NCBI RefSeq assembly: GCF_014191495.1
Contig: NZ_JACHWR010000001.1
Span: 186,001-250,000 of the forward strand
From: Nocardioides soli
Lineage (GTDB): Bacteria; Actinomycetota; Actinomycetes; Propionibacteriales; Nocardioidaceae
Direction: 5' to 3'
DNA: 64,000 nt
Below are positions 53,829-62,783 of the stretch, piece by piece. Under the pieces are notes generated by a model. The model worked only from the letters and a program-made list of their open reading frames with translations. It had not been told where the DNA came from and did no database searches. The stretch's first letter is position 1. Each line of letters begins with the position of its first letter. The translations under genes were made by a program, and so were the position numbers.

Positions 53829-55037
53829 TCAGGCCAGCGCGGAGCCCTGCCGGTACTCCCGGAACGACTCGTTCCAGTCGCCGTAGCCGTTGTCGAGGGT
53901 CATCGGGCGATCGGTGCCGGTGTAGTCGACGACGTCGCCGCGGCGGGACATGGCGTAGAGCCAGGCGGCGTTCTCGGTGCTCATGCCGGTGCAGCCGTGG
54001 GAGACGTTGGCGTAGCCCTGGGAGCCGACCGACCACGGCGCGGCGTGGATGAACTCGCCGGAGTTGGTGACCCGCATCGCCCACTTCACGCCGGCGATGT
54101 TGTAGGCCTCGGCGCCCGTGATACCGACCGTCTCGGAGTTCATGTCCTTGGACTCGAACTTCTCCATGATCACCTTCACGCCCGAGCGGGTCGTGAAGTC
54201 CGGCTGCTTCCCGGTGGTGATCGGGATGGTCCGCAGCAGCTTGCCGTTGCTGAAGACCTTCATCTGGTGGGTGCGCGCGTCGACCCGGTAGATGTGCGCG
54301 TCGCCGACGTGGAAGTCGAGCTGGCGGCTCTCCTGGCCGTAGATGCCGTTGCCGGCGGGCACGCTGTTCACGTCGACGTCGACGTGCACGTCGGTGCCGG
54401 CCCGCCAGTACTTCTTCGGGCGCCAGTGCGCCTCGTTGTCGCTGAGCCAGTGCCACGTGCCCGGCTGCGCGGGCGTGGAGGTCACCGTCATGTGCTTCTC
54501 GAACGCCGCCCGGTCGGTGACCGGAAGGTCGAACCTGACGATCACCGGCATGCCGACGCCCACCGTCTCGCCGTCGAGCGGCGCCACAGAGGCGTAGGTC
54601 TGCTCGTCGAGGGTGAGGCTCTGGGTCGAGAAGCTGAGCCGGCGGGTGGCCTGGTCGCCGGCCGCGCTCTGCCCCGAGGCCTTCACGACGTACGTCGTGC
54701 CGGGCTCGAGCCGCGCGGTCGCCCGCCACGAGGTGCCGTCGGACGAGACCTTCCCTGCGACGTCGCCCGCCGGCGAGGTCGCCTGGACCGAGCTGATCGT
54801 GCCGCTCGAGGCGGTCACCGTGAGCTCGGTGTCGACGGGCACGTCGCTCGCGCCCCGCTGGACGCTCGAGGTGACCCGGAAGGGCGTGGCGTCGGGCGTC
54901 GGCTCCGCGGCCGACGTGTCGCCGCCCGCGACCGCAGAGGCGCCCGGGACGTCGTCGGTGTTGCAGGCCGACAGCCCGCCACTCGCGAGCAACAGCAGCG
55001 CCACGGCACCGGTCAGGCGCGTGCGACTCACGGACAT
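53829..55037 (-). CDS. L,D-transpeptidase lipoprotein with Ig-like domains
   Basis: 402 aa from ATG 55037 with GGGGGAG upstream. Lipobox LSAC places the lipidated Cys at residue 25. Two Ig-like domains follow (residues ~50-145 and ~150-255), then the YkuD catalytic domain with HAAPWSVGSQGYANVSHGCT GMS, that is His then SHGC with the catalytic Cys. It makes 3-3 cross-links in peptidoglycan and is the target of carbapenems, like LdtMt1-5. It lies between the qcr and cta operons. Confidence 0.93.
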   Translation of the reverse strand: MSVSRTRLTGAVALLLLASGGLSACNTDDVPGASAVAGGDTSAAEPTPDATPFRVTSSVQRGASDVPVDTELTVTASSGTISSVQATSPAGDVAGKVSSDGTSWRATARLEPGTTYVVKASGQSAAGDQATRRLSFSTQSLTLDEQTYASVAPLDGETVGVGMPVIVRFDLPVTDRAAFEKHMTVTSTPAQPGTWHWLSDNEAHWRPKKYWRAGTDVHVDVDVNSVPAGNGIYGQESRQLDFHVGDAHIYRVDARTHQMKVFSNGKLLRTIPITTGKQPDFTTRSGVKVIMEKFESKDMNSETVGITGAEAYNIAGVKWAMRVTNSGEFIHAAPWSVGSQGYANVSHGCTGMSTENAAWLYAMSRRGDVVDYTGTDRPMTLDNGYGDWNESFREYRQGSALA

Positions 55038-55123
55038 GGTCTCCCCCGAAACAGACGGCCTACGAACGTCGTCCAGGGTAACTGCCGAAGCCACACGCGC
55101 CGATTCGACGCGGCCGGGTGGGC

Positions 55124-55522
55124 TCAGTGAGCGTGGACACCCCGGTAGTACTCGAAGATCCAGCCGCTCACGGCCAGGGCACCGAGCACCAGGCCGATGA
55201 TGAACAGCCACCAGGCGCCCGCGGCGATGCCGAAGACGCACACGCTGAGCGTCAGGCCGCACCACAGCGGCCACCAGGAGTACGGCGGGAAGAAGCCGAG
55301 CTCGCCGGCGCCGTCGGCGATCTCGCCGTCCTTGCGGTCCTCGGGACGCGGGTCCATCCGCTTCGCGTGGAAGCCGAGGTAGAAGGTCACCATCACGGCC
55401 AGGAGCGTGGTCATGGTGAGCGCGGACGTGCCCGTCCAGTCACCGGCGATGAACCAGTAGGCCGGGGTGACGAGGGCGAAGAAGATCGTGACGATCGCGA
55501 AGATCCAAGCCTCGGACTTCAT
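55124..55522 (-). CDS. ctaF: Cytochrome c oxidase subunit IV
   Basis: 132 aa. Four hydrophobic helices (AWIFAIVTIFFALVTPAYWF; ALTMTTLLAVMVTFYLGFHA; and two in the C-terminal half), with FFPPYSWWPLWCG between them. This is the small actinobacterial subunit IV. Its start overlaps the ctaD stop (TGATG). The counterpart is Rv2199c. Confidence 0.9.
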   Translation of the reverse strand: MKSEAWIFAIVTIFFALVTPAYWFIAGDWTGTSALTMTTLLAVMVTFYLGFHAKRMDPRPEDRKDGEIADGAGELGFFPPYSWWPLWCGLTLSVCVFGIAAGAWWLFIIGLVLGALAVSGWIFEYYRGVHAH

Positions 55523-57276
55523 CAGGCGTCGCCCTCCGGGTTGTCGTTGCGGTCGCGCAGCATCTCCTCGCGGCCCTCCATGTCAGGCGCGTCGGCCGGT
55601 CCGCCGACCCGCGCCATCTCGTTGTCCTCGAGCTCCATCGCGGCGACCTCCGGGTGGTGCAGGTCGAAGGCCGGGGACTCCGAGCGGATCCGCGGGATGG
55701 TGACGAAGTTGTGCCGCGGCGGCGGGCAGCTGGTCGCCCACTCGAGCGACCGGCCCCAACCCCACGGGTCGTCGACCTCGACCAGCGGAGCCCGGCGCGA
55801 GACGTAGACGTTGTAGAGGAACGGCAGGGTCGAGGCGCCCAGCAGGAACGCGAAGACCGTCGAGATCTGGTTGAGCGTGGTGAAGCCGTCGTCGGGCAGG
55901 TAGTCGGCGTACCGACGCGGCATGCCCTCGACGCCCAGCCAGTGCTGGATCAGGAAGGTCCCGTGGAAGCCGACGAACAGCAGCCAGAAGTGCACCTTGC
56001 CGAGGCGCTCGTCGAGCATCCGGCCGGTCATCTTGGGCCACCAGAAGTAGAAGCCCGCGAACATCGCGAACACCACGGTGCCGAACACGACGTAGTGGAA
56101 GTGCGCCACGACGAAGTAGGAGTCGGAGACGTGGAAGTCCAGCGGCGGGCTGGCCAGGATGACGCCGGTCAGGCCACCGAAGAGGAACGTCGTGAGGAAG
56201 CCGATCGACCACAGCATGGGCGTGTCGAACGAGACCGACCCGCCCCACATAGTGCCGATCCAGTTGAAGAACTTCACTCCGGTCGGTACGGCGATCAGGA
56301 AGGTCATGCCGGAGAAGAACGGCAGGTCCACGGCGCCGGTGACGAACATGTGGTGCGCCCACACCGCGACCGAGAGGATCGCGATGCCGAGCGTCGCGCC
56401 GACCAGGCCGATGTAGCCGAAGACCGGCTTGCGGCTGAAGACCGGCAGGATCTCGGTCACGATGCCGAAGAACGGCAGGGCGATGATGTAGACCTCGGGA
56501 TGGCCGAAGAACCAGAAGAGGTGCTGCCACAGGATCGCGCCGCCGTGCGCGGTGTCGAACACGTGGGCGCCGAGCTGGCGGTCGGCCTCGAGCGAGAGCA
56601 GCGCGCCACCGAGCACCGGGAAGACGATCAGCGCGAGCAGGCTGGTGACCAGCGTGTTCCACACGAAGATCGGCATCCGGAACATCGTCATGCCGGGCGC
56701 GCGCATGCAGATGATCGTGGTGATGAAGTTAACCGCGCCGAGGATGGTGCCGAGACCGGCCATCCACAGACCCATGATCCACAGGTCACCGCCGACACCC
56801 GGCGAGCGGACCGCGTCGGAGAGCGGCGTGTAGGCGAACCAGCCGAAGTCGGCCGCACCCTGCGGGGTGAGGAAGCCGGACGCCGCGATGATGCCGCCGA
56901 AGAGGAACAGCCAGTAGCTGAACATGTTCAGCCGCGGGAACGCGACGTCGGGCGAGCCGATCTGCAGCGGCATGATCACGTTGGCGAACCCGAAGAACAG
57001 CGGGGTCGCGAACAGCAGCAGCATGATCGTGCCGTGCATGGTGAACAGCTGGTTGTAGAGCTCGTCGTTGACGACCTGCATGCCCGGGTAGGCCAGCTCG
57101 GAGCGGATCAGCATGGCCATCAGGCCACCGATCAGGAACCACGCGAACGAGGTGACCAGGTAGAGCTTGCCGATCAGCTTGTGGTCGGTGGTCGTGAGGA
57201 TCCGCGCCACCTGCTCGCCAAGCGGCCTGCGGGGCGCCGGAATGGCGCTGGTCGGCTGTGCGGATGTCGTAGTCAC
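55522..57276 (-). CDS. ctaD: Cytochrome c oxidase subunit I
   Basis: 584 aa, twelve helices. [20 protein letters not shown] has the low-spin haem ligand, [20 protein letters not shown] the CuB His-Tyr pair, [18 protein letters not shown] two CuB histidines, and [17 protein letters not shown] the haem a/a3 histidines. It reduces O2 and pumps protons. Its start overlaps the ctaC stop by four bases. In M. tuberculosis ctaD is elsewhere; here ctaC-ctaD-ctaF are together. Confidence 0.95.
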   Translation of the reverse strand: MTTTSAQPTSAIPAPRRPLGEQVARILTTTDHKLIGKLYLVTSFAWFLIGGLMAMLIRSELAYPGMQVVNDELYNQLFTMHGTIMLLLFATPLFFGFANVIMPLQIGSPDVAFPRLNMFSYWLFLFGGIIAASGFLTPQGAADFGWFAYTPLSDAVRSPGVGGDLWIMGLWMAGLGTILGAVNFITTIICMRAPGMTMFRMPIFVWNTLVTSLLALIVFPVLGGALLSLEADRQLGAHVFDTAHGGAILWQHLFWFFGHPEVYIIALPFFGIVTEILPVFSRKPVFGYIGLVGATLGIAILSVAVWAHHMFVTGAVDLPFFSGMTFLIAVPTGVKFFNWIGTMWGGSVSFDTPMLWSIGFLTTFLFGGLTGVILASPPLDFHVSDSYFVVAHFHYVVFGTVVFAMFAGFYFWWPKMTGRMLDERLGKVHFWLLFVGFHGTFLIQHWLGVEGMPRRYADYLPDDGFTTLNQISTVFAFLLGASTLPFLYNVYVSRRAPLVEVDDPWGWGRSLEWATSCPPPRHNFVTIPRIRSESPAFDLHHPEVAAMELEDNEMARVGGPADAPDMEGREEMLRDRNDNPEGDA

Positions 57277-58205
57277 TCCGCGCCCTCCTCGGACTCGTCA
57301 CCGGACTCGAGTCCGGTCTGGGTGCTGGCGTAGTCGCCGCCGAGCAGCGGCAGGTCGGACGTCGCGCCGGCGTCCTCCAGCTGCTGCAGGTAGGCCTGGT
57401 AGTCCTCCTGGCTGACGACGTGCACGTTGAAGAGCATCCGCGAGTGGTAGGCGCCGCAGAGCTCGAAGCACTTGCCCTTGTACGTGCCGATCACGGTGGG
57501 GGTGACCTCGTAGTGGTTCACCCGGCCCGGGATGACGTCCATCTTCATCAGGAACGCGGGGACGCCCAGGTCGTGGATCACGTCGGGCGAGTGCAGGTTG
57601 AAGCGCGTGGTCTGGTCGACCGGGAGGTACAGGTCGGGGATCTGCGAGCCGGTGCCGCCGCCGTGGACGTAGGACTGGTACGGGAAGTTGTCGTCGGCCG
57701 GGTCGTCGTTGGCCGACGCGTCCATCTCACCGAGGCCGTAGTTGAAGGTCCACGACCACTGCTGACCGACGACCTCGATCGTGTTGTCGACCGGCAGGTC
57801 GTCGTCGAGCACGTAGTTCTGGGTCTTCACCGTGTGGGCGAAGAACACGATCACCATGATGACCGGAGCGATCGTGTAGAAGATCTCCAGCGGCAGGTTG
57901 TAGCGCGTCTGCACCGGGATCTCGTCGTCGCTGCGACGGCGGTAACGGATGATCACGTAGAAGATCAGGCCCCACACGATGACGCCGGTGATCATCGCGG
58001 CGATCCAGGCACCCTGCCAGAGGCCGAGGATGCGCTCGCCCTGGTTGGAGATCGGCGCCGGCATCGCCGCGCGCTTCCACTCATCGGTCGTCTCAGAGGA
58101 GCAGCCGCCGAGCACCAGGACAGTGATGCCCATTGCGATCAGCACGGCCGAGCGACGGATTGTCGCCGGCTTCACGGCCGAGCGCCTGGGGAGTTGCAGA
58201 CCCAC
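57273..58205 (-). CDS. ctaC: Cytochrome c oxidase subunit II (lipoprotein)
   Basis: 310 aa from GTG 58205. Lipobox VLGGC (Cys35), two helices ([40 protein letters not shown]), and a cupredoxin domain with the CuA ligands: [20 protein letters not shown] then [14 protein letters not shown] (CxxxC, His, Met). [12 protein letters not shown] is the aromatic electron entry. First gene of the ctaCDF operon. Confidence 0.95.
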   Translation of the reverse strand: MGLQLPRRSAVKPATIRRSAVLIAMGITVLVLGGCSSETTDEWKRAAMPAPISNQGERILGLWQGAWIAAMITGVIVWGLIFYVIIRYRRRSDDEIPVQTRYNLPLEIFYTIAPVIMVIVFFAHTVKTQNYVLDDDLPVDNTIEVVGQQWSWTFNYGLGEMDASANDDPADDNFPYQSYVHGGGTGSQIPDLYLPVDQTTRFNLHSPDVIHDLGVPAFLMKMDVIPGRVNHYEVTPTVIGTYKGKCFELCGAYHSRMLFNVHVVSQEDYQAYLQQLEDAGATSDLPLLGGDYASTQTGLESGDESEEGAE

Positions 58206-58297
58206 GAACGAGCCTCTCTCTCATCGATCACGGATACGCCGAACACTAGCGGAATCGCCCCCTCAATGATCCGGTGGGGTGCCGGTAGGTTGCGAGT

Positions 58298-59395
58298 GTG
58301 AGAAAAGCCGCGGCGTACCTGGACTCGGCATCGTCGGAGCCGCTCCACCCGGCCGCCCGCGAGACGCTGTCGGCCGCCTACGAGCGGGGGTACGCCGACC
58401 CCCGCCGGCTGCACGGCCCGGGGCGCGATGCCCGTCTGCTGCTGGACAACGCGCGCGCCGTCGTCGCGGAGTGCCTCGGCGTGCGCGCCGACGAGGTCAC
58501 CTTCACCCCGTCGGGCACCGACGCCGTGCATCGCGGCCTCCTGGGGCTGCGCCGCACCGGCGCGGTCGGGCACGCGTCGGTGGCGCACACGGCCGTCGAG
58601 CACTCGTCCGTCGTCCATGCCGCGACGTGGGCCGGCGCCGCCCGCGAGATCCCGGTCGACCGGCTGGGGCGGGTCGACCCGGCGGCGGTGCCGGCAGACG
58701 CCGGCGTGGTCGCCGTCCAGAGCGCCAACCACGAGGTCGGCACCCTGCAGCCGGTCGCGAACCTGCACACCGCCGCCCCCCTCTTCGTCGACGCCTGCGC
58801 GTCGATGGGCCGGCTCCCCCTGCCCGGCGGCTGGGCGGCGCTCGCGGGCTCGGCCCACAAGTGGGGCGGCCCCGCCGGCGTCGGCGTCCTCGTCGTCCGC
58901 AAGGGCACGCGCTGGGTGAACCCCTTCCCCGGTGACGACCGGATCGACGAGCGGACCTGCGGCTTCGAGAACGTGCCGGCGGCGCTCGCCGCTGCCGCCG
59001 CCCTGCGCGCGGTCGTCGAGAAGCGCGAGGAGGTCAACGCGCGCCAGTTCGCGCTCGTCGAGCGGATCCGCGAGGCCGCGGCGCTGATCCCCGACGTCGA
59101 GGTGGTCGGCGACCCCGTCGAGCGGCTCCCCCACCTGGTCACGTTCTCCTGCCTCTACGTCGACGGCGAGGCGTTGGTGACCGAGCTCGACAAGCGCGGG
59201 TACGGCGTGGCCAGCGGGTCGGCCTGCACGGCCTCGACGCTCACCCCGAGCCGGGTGCTCGAGGCGATGGGCGTGCTCACCCACGGCAACGTGCGGGTCT
59301 CGCTCACCCGCGACACCACCGAGGAGGACGTCGACGGCTTCCTGGCCGCGCTGCCCGAGGTGGTGCGCGACCTCCGCGCCCAGGTGGGGCTCTAG
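58298..59395 (+). CDS. Cysteine desulfurase-like class V aminotransferase
   Basis: 365 aa from GTG 58298. The PLP lysine is in LAGSAHKWGGPAGVGVLVVR, VAHTAVEHSSVVHAATW and VAVQSANHEVGTLQPV are NifS/IscS landmarks, and the catalytic Cys loop is VASGSACTASTLTPSRVL. It removes sulfur from cysteine as an enzyme persulfide. The gene abuts a TusA-family sulfur carrier (TAG then ATG). Sulfur is thus probably passed to TusA for thiolation or molybdenum-cofactor chemistry rather than Fe-S assembly; this is inferred from pairing. Confidence 0.88.
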   Translation: MRKAAAYLDSASSEPLHPAARETLSAAYERGYADPRRLHGPGRDARLLLDNARAVVAECLGVRADEVTFTPSGTDAVHRGLLGLRRTGAVGHASVAHTAVEHSSVVHAATWAGAAREIPVDRLGRVDPAAVPADAGVVAVQSANHEVGTLQPVANLHTAAPLFVDACASMGRLPLPGGWAALAGSAHKWGGPAGVGVLVVRKGTRWVNPFPGDDRIDERTCGFENVPAALAAAAALRAVVEKREEVNARQFALVERIREAAALIPDVEVVGDPVERLPHLVTFSCLYVDGEALVTELDKRGYGVASGSACTASTLTPSRVLEAMGVLTHGNVRVSLTRDTTEEDVDGFLAALPEVVRDLRAQVGL

Positions 59396-59641
59396 ATGGC
59401 CGGACCGACCACGGTCGACCTCGAGCTCGACTGCCGCGGGATGCTCTGCCCGGTGCCGGTCATCCACCTCGGCAAGAGGTACGCCGAGGTGCCGGTCGGC
59501 GGGCTGATCGGCGTGGTGGCGACCGATGTGGCCGCCCGTACCGACGTGCCGGCCTGGTGCCGGATGCGCGGCCAGGAGTACGTCGGCGAGGACGCCGCGC
59601 CCGACGGGACGCCGCGCTACCTCGTACGCCGGCTGCGATGA
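59396..59641 (+). CDS. TusA/SirA-family sulfur carrier protein
   Basis: 81 aa. VDLELDCRGMLCPVPVIHLG carries the CPxP motif whose Cys accepts persulfide sulfur. GLIGVVATDVAARTDVPAWC with the following RMRGQEYV completes the two-layer fold. The gene starts on the base after the desulfurase stop, so the two are certainly co-translated in sequence. Confidence 0.88.
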   Translation: MAGPTTVDLELDCRGMLCPVPVIHLGKRYAEVPVGGLIGVVATDVAARTDVPAWCRMRGQEYVGEDAAPDGTPRYLVRRLR

Positions 59642-59795
59642 CCAGGCCCGAGGGCTCGCACGCTGCGCGACGCTCGGCATCCACGCCGGCTTCGTTGCCA
59701 GCGCTCGACAGACACCCGGTATGCCCTCGCACCGGCGCCTTGCCGGCGCGGCGCCGAACGCCGCTTGCCGGCACGACCCCCCGGGCCTGCTCATC

Positions 59796-60959
59796 TCAGC
59801 TGACCGACTCCGCCAGCCCGGCGATCCCGACACCGGTGTCCTCCAGGCGCGCCACGTCGACGGTCCGGCCGACCAACGCGCGCAGGTGGTCGATGCTGTC
59901 CCACTCGTTGAGGTGCATCCCGCCCAGGACCCGGCCGGCGTCATGCCAGAGCACCACGGCCTGCCGGGCCGCCAGGTCGCCACGCACGACGACGCTGTCG
60001 AGGTGCTCGCGCGGCACCCGCCCGACGTACTCGACCCCGAGGTCGTACTGGTCGGTGAAGAAGTAGGGCACCCGGTCGTAGGGCGCGTCCGCGCCCAGCA
60101 TCGAGCGGGCGGCCGCCCGGCCCTGCTCGATCGCGTTGTCCCAGTGCTCGACCCGCAGCCGGCCGAGGGTCGGGTGGTCGTGGGCCGCGATGTCGCCGGC
60201 GGCGTAGACGTCGGGGTGGGAGGTGCGCAGGGTGGCGTCGACGAGCACACCGCCGTCGACGTCGAGTCCGGCCGCGACCGCCAGATCCAGCCGGGGCGCG
60301 GCACCGACCGCCACCAGCACCAGGTCGGCCGGCACCGGACTGGCGCCGTCGAAGGAGGTGCCCAGCCGCAGGTCGACGCCGTGCTGGCGGTGCAGGTCGG
60401 CGAAGGCCGATCCGAGCCGCTCCCCCAGCACGCCGAGCAGCGGCTGCGCCTGCGGCTCGATCAGCGTGACGTCGCACCCGGCGGCCCGGGCCGCGGCCGC
60501 GACCTCGAGGCCGATCCAGCCGCCGCCGACCACGGTCAGCCGCGGCTTCTCGAGCAGCGCGGCGCGCAGCGCGGCCGAGTCGTCGCGGGTGCGCAGGTAC
60601 GCCGCCGGCGCGCCCGTCACCGGCAGCCGGCGCGGCTCGGAGCCGGTGGCCAGCAGCAGCTTGTCGAAGGCGATCTCGCCGCCCGGCGTCACGACCACCC
60701 GGCGCTCGAGGTCGACCGCGCTCGCGGCCGTGCCGGTGCGGACGTCGATCGCGCGCTCGGTGTACCAGTCGGCGTCGCGCAGACCGGTGGCCTCGACGTC
60801 CTCGTGGCCCAGCAGCACGTCCTTGGACAGCGGCGGCCGATCGTAGGGCAGATGCTGCTCGGCGCCGAGCAGCACGACGTCGCCGTCGTACCCCTGCTCG
60901 CGCAGCTCCTCCGCGGCGGCGTTGCCCGCCAGTCCGGCGCCGATCACGACCATCGTCAT
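59796..60959 (-). CDS. FAD-dependent NAD(P)H ferredoxin/rubredoxin-type reductase
   Basis: 387 aa from ATG 60959 with AGAGG upstream. FAD motif MVVIGAGLAGNAAAEELREQ, YDRPPLSKDVLLG (family signature), NAD(P)H motif LTVVGGGWIGLEVAAAARAA, and VYAAGDIAAHDHPTLGRLRV (second FAD site), then a reductase C-terminal domain. It belongs with BphA4-like oxygenase-coupled reductases. No ferredoxin gene is adjacent. Third gene of the doxX-folE operon. Confidence 0.88.
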   Translation of the reverse strand: MTMVVIGAGLAGNAAAEELREQGYDGDVVLLGAEQHLPYDRPPLSKDVLLGHEDVEATGLRDADWYTERAIDVRTGTAASAVDLERRVVVTPGGEIAFDKLLLATGSEPRRLPVTGAPAAYLRTRDDSAALRAALLEKPRLTVVGGGWIGLEVAAAARAAGCDVTLIEPQAQPLLGVLGERLGSAFADLHRQHGVDLRLGTSFDGASPVPADLVLVAVGAAPRLDLAVAAGLDVDGGVLVDATLRTSHPDVYAAGDIAAHDHPTLGRLRVEHWDNAIEQGRAAARSMLGADAPYDRVPYFFTDQYDLGVEYVGRVPREHLDSVVVRGDLAARQAVVLWHDAGRVLGGMHLNEWDSIDHLRALVGRTVDVARLEDTGVGIAGLAESVS

Positions 60960-60972
60960 GGGATCAACCTCT

Positions 60973-61593
60973 CTATCGATCTGGTGCTGTCGGTCGGGTG
61001 CGGGTGAGCGCGAGGAACTCCGCACGACTCGCCGGCTCCTCGCGGAGCCGGCCGAGCAGGGCGGACGTCACCGTCGTGGCTCCCGGCGCCCGGACGCCCC
61101 GCAGCGTCATGCAGAGGTGCTCGGCCTCGATGACGACACCGACGCCGGACGGCGCGAGAGCCTCCTCCAAGTGTCGCGCGACCCGTTGGGTGAGTCGCTC
61201 CTGAGTCTGCACGCCGCGGGCGTGGTGGTCGACCACGCGGCCCAGCTTGGAGAGGCCGACGATCCGGTCGCCGGGGAGGTAGCCGACATGCGCGACGCCG
61301 ACGAACGGGAGCATGTGGTGCTCGCACATGGACCGCACCGGCAGGTCGCGCACCAGCACCAGCTCGTCGTACCCCTCGTCGTTGGGGAACGTCGTCATCT
61401 CGAAGGCGGTCGGGCTGAGCATCTCGGCCAGGGCGCGGGCCATCCGGCCCGGTGTCGCGGCGAGCGACTCGTCGGCGAGGTCCAGGCCGAGCGACCGGAG
61501 CAGGTCGACGGCGGCCGCCTCCGCGGCGTGGACGTCGACCCTGGGGTGATGCTCGACCCGCCAACGAGCGAGGTCCTGGGCGGCCTGGGTCAT
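60973..61593 (-). CDS. folE: GTP cyclohydrolase I
   Basis: 206 aa. It converts GTP to dihydroneopterin triphosphate, the first step of folate or tetrahydropterin synthesis. Zinc ligands lie in SMCEHHMLPFVGVAHVGYLP (Cys, His) and HLCMTLRGV (Cys). GLSKLGRVVDHHARGVQTQE with RLTQRVA is the GTP/allosteric region. Unusually it sits between doxX and an FAD reductase, not with fol genes, so it may be a second, conditionally expressed copy. Start overlaps the doxX stop (ATGA). Confidence 0.93.
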   Translation of the reverse strand: MTQAAQDLARWRVEHHPRVDVHAAEAAAVDLLRSLGLDLADESLAATPGRMARALAEMLSPTAFEMTTFPNDEGYDELVLVRDLPVRSMCEHHMLPFVGVAHVGYLPGDRIVGLSKLGRVVDHHARGVQTQERLTQRVARHLEEALAPSGVGVVIEAEHLCMTLRGVRAPGATTVTSALLGRLREEPASRAEFLALTRTRPTAPDR

Positions 61594-62000
61594 GCCCGGG
61601 ACCGGTCCATGGCCAGCAGGCTGAGGGCCAGGGCGGCGAGCAGCAGGCCGAAGTCGCGCAGCGCGATGTCGTAGTACTCCCCCGTGCTGACCAGGTTGAC
61701 GATGATGCCGGCCAGCCAGGCGGCGACCAGCAGCCCGCCCCAGCGCGGCGTGACGAGCACGACCAGGCCGGCGACGATCTCGACGACGCCGATCATCAGC
61801 ATCGCGTCGTGGGCGTCGCCGGGGATCAGGTCGTTGACCCAGGTCGCGAGGTAGGCCTCCCAGTCGTCGGTGAGGACGCCGAGGAACTTGTCGAGCCCGA
61901 ACAGGATCGGCGCCACGACGAACGCGGAGCGCAGCAGCAGGTAGGCCTGGTCGGTGTGGTTCGCCGTCATCACGGACGGCCGGTGGTGCAGCGTGGTCAT
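61590..62000 (-). CDS. DoxX-family membrane protein
   Basis: 136 aa from ATG 62000 with GGAGGAG. Four helices (LLLRSAFVVAPILFGLDKFL; AMLMIGVVEIVAGLVVLVTP; GGLLVAAWLAGIIVNLVSTG; FGLLLAALALSLLAM) are typical of DoxX/quinone-oxidoreductase-like proteins linked to thiol and oxidative stress. First gene of the operon; promoter TTGACG (62063-62058), 18 bases, TAACGT (62039-62034). Confidence 0.85.
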   Translation of the reverse strand: MTTLHHRPSVMTANHTDQAYLLLRSAFVVAPILFGLDKFLGVLTDDWEAYLATWVNDLIPGDAHDAMLMIGVVEIVAGLVVLVTPRWGGLLVAAWLAGIIVNLVSTGEYYDIALRDFGLLLAALALSLLAMDRSRA

Positions 62001-62013
62001 GGCTCCTCCGGTT

Positions 62014-62080
62014 TCTAAAACTGAACTAGTTGCACGTTAGAATCCGTGGCACCATTGCGTCAAGAGTTTTCTGTTTTAGA
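62014..62080. promoter_or_regulatory. Divergent control region with paired TCTAAAAC motifs
   Basis: TCTAAAAC at 62014-62021 and its complement GTTTTAGA at 62073-62080. Each copy lies just upstream of the ribosome site of one of the two divergent genes (doxX and the Cys-rich regulator). The doxX promoter lies between them. A likely operator pair for the regulator. AT content is much above the surroundings. Confidence 0.65.
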
Positions 62081-62096
62081 CAAGGAGCCGCCCGTC

Positions 62097-62783
62097 GTGG
62101 ACCTCGCCGCCCAGGCCGCCAGCGTCGGTGCCCTCGCGGAGCCGATCCGCCTGGCGCTCTACGAGTACGTCGTGGCGCGCGGGGAGCCCGTGGGCCGCGA
62201 GGAGGCCGCGACCGCGCTCGACCTGGCGCCGCACACGGCGAACTTCCACCTCGACCGGCTGGTCGAGGCGGGGCTGCTGACCGCGGAGTACCGCCGCCTC
62301 GGCGGCCGCACCGGACCTGGCGCCGGACGCCCGAGCAAGCTCTACAAGCGGGCCGAGGACCCGGTCGCGATCTCCCTGCCCGACCGGAAGTACGACCTGG
62401 TGGGCCACATCCTGGCCAGCGGCATCGAGCGGGCGAGCGGTGCCTCCGGCCCGGATGTCGACACGGCGATCGACACGGCGGCCGCGGAGATCGGGCGGGC
62501 GATCGGCGCCGAGGCGGCGCCCGGCGACGTCGCGGCGTTCACGAGGGTGCTGGCCGACCACGGCTTCGAGCCCCGGGTGGACGGCGACACCGTGCTGCTG
62601 GCCAACTGCCCCTTCGACACGCTCGCCCGCAGCCACACCGAGCTGGTGTGCGGCATCAACAGGTCGTTCGTGCAGGGGGTCGCCGACGGGATCGGCTGCG
62701 ACGTCAGCGCCTGCCTCGCGCCCGAGCCCGGGATGTGCTGCGTGCAGGGCCGGATCGGCCCGGAGGTCAGCCGATCGACTTGA
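62097..62783 (+). CDS. SufR-like winged-helix regulator with C-terminal cysteine cluster
   Basis: 228 aa from GTG 62097 (AAGGAG nine bases upstream). A GTG at 62046 is in frame but would place the putative operator inside the gene. The N-terminal ~70 residues form a winged helix (LAEPIRLALYEYVVARGEPV; ALDLAPHTANFHLDRLVEAG). The C-terminal part has NCPFDTLARSHTELVCGINR then CDVSACLAPEPGMCCVQ, five or six Cys in the pattern of Fe-S sensing regulators such as SufR. It probably represses doxX-folE-reductase, and itself, under Fe-S/redox control. Confidence 0.75.
   Translation: MDLAAQAASVGALAEPIRLALYEYVVARGEPVGREEAATALDLAPHTANFHLDRLVEAGLLTAEYRRLGGRTGPGAGRPSKLYKRAEDPVAISLPDRKYDLVGHILASGIERASGASGPDVDTAIDTAAAEIGRAIGAEAAPGDVAAFTRVLADHGFEPRVDGDTVLLANCPFDTLARSHTELVCGINRSFVQGVADGIGCDVSACLAPEPGMCCVQGRIGPEVSRST

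Noticed and set aside
61993..62100. Start of the Cys-rich regulator at GTG 62046
   Set aside because: It lacks a ribosome site and would put the GTTTTAGA motif inside the coding region; GTG 62097 has AAGGAG and follows the motif. Not excluded.
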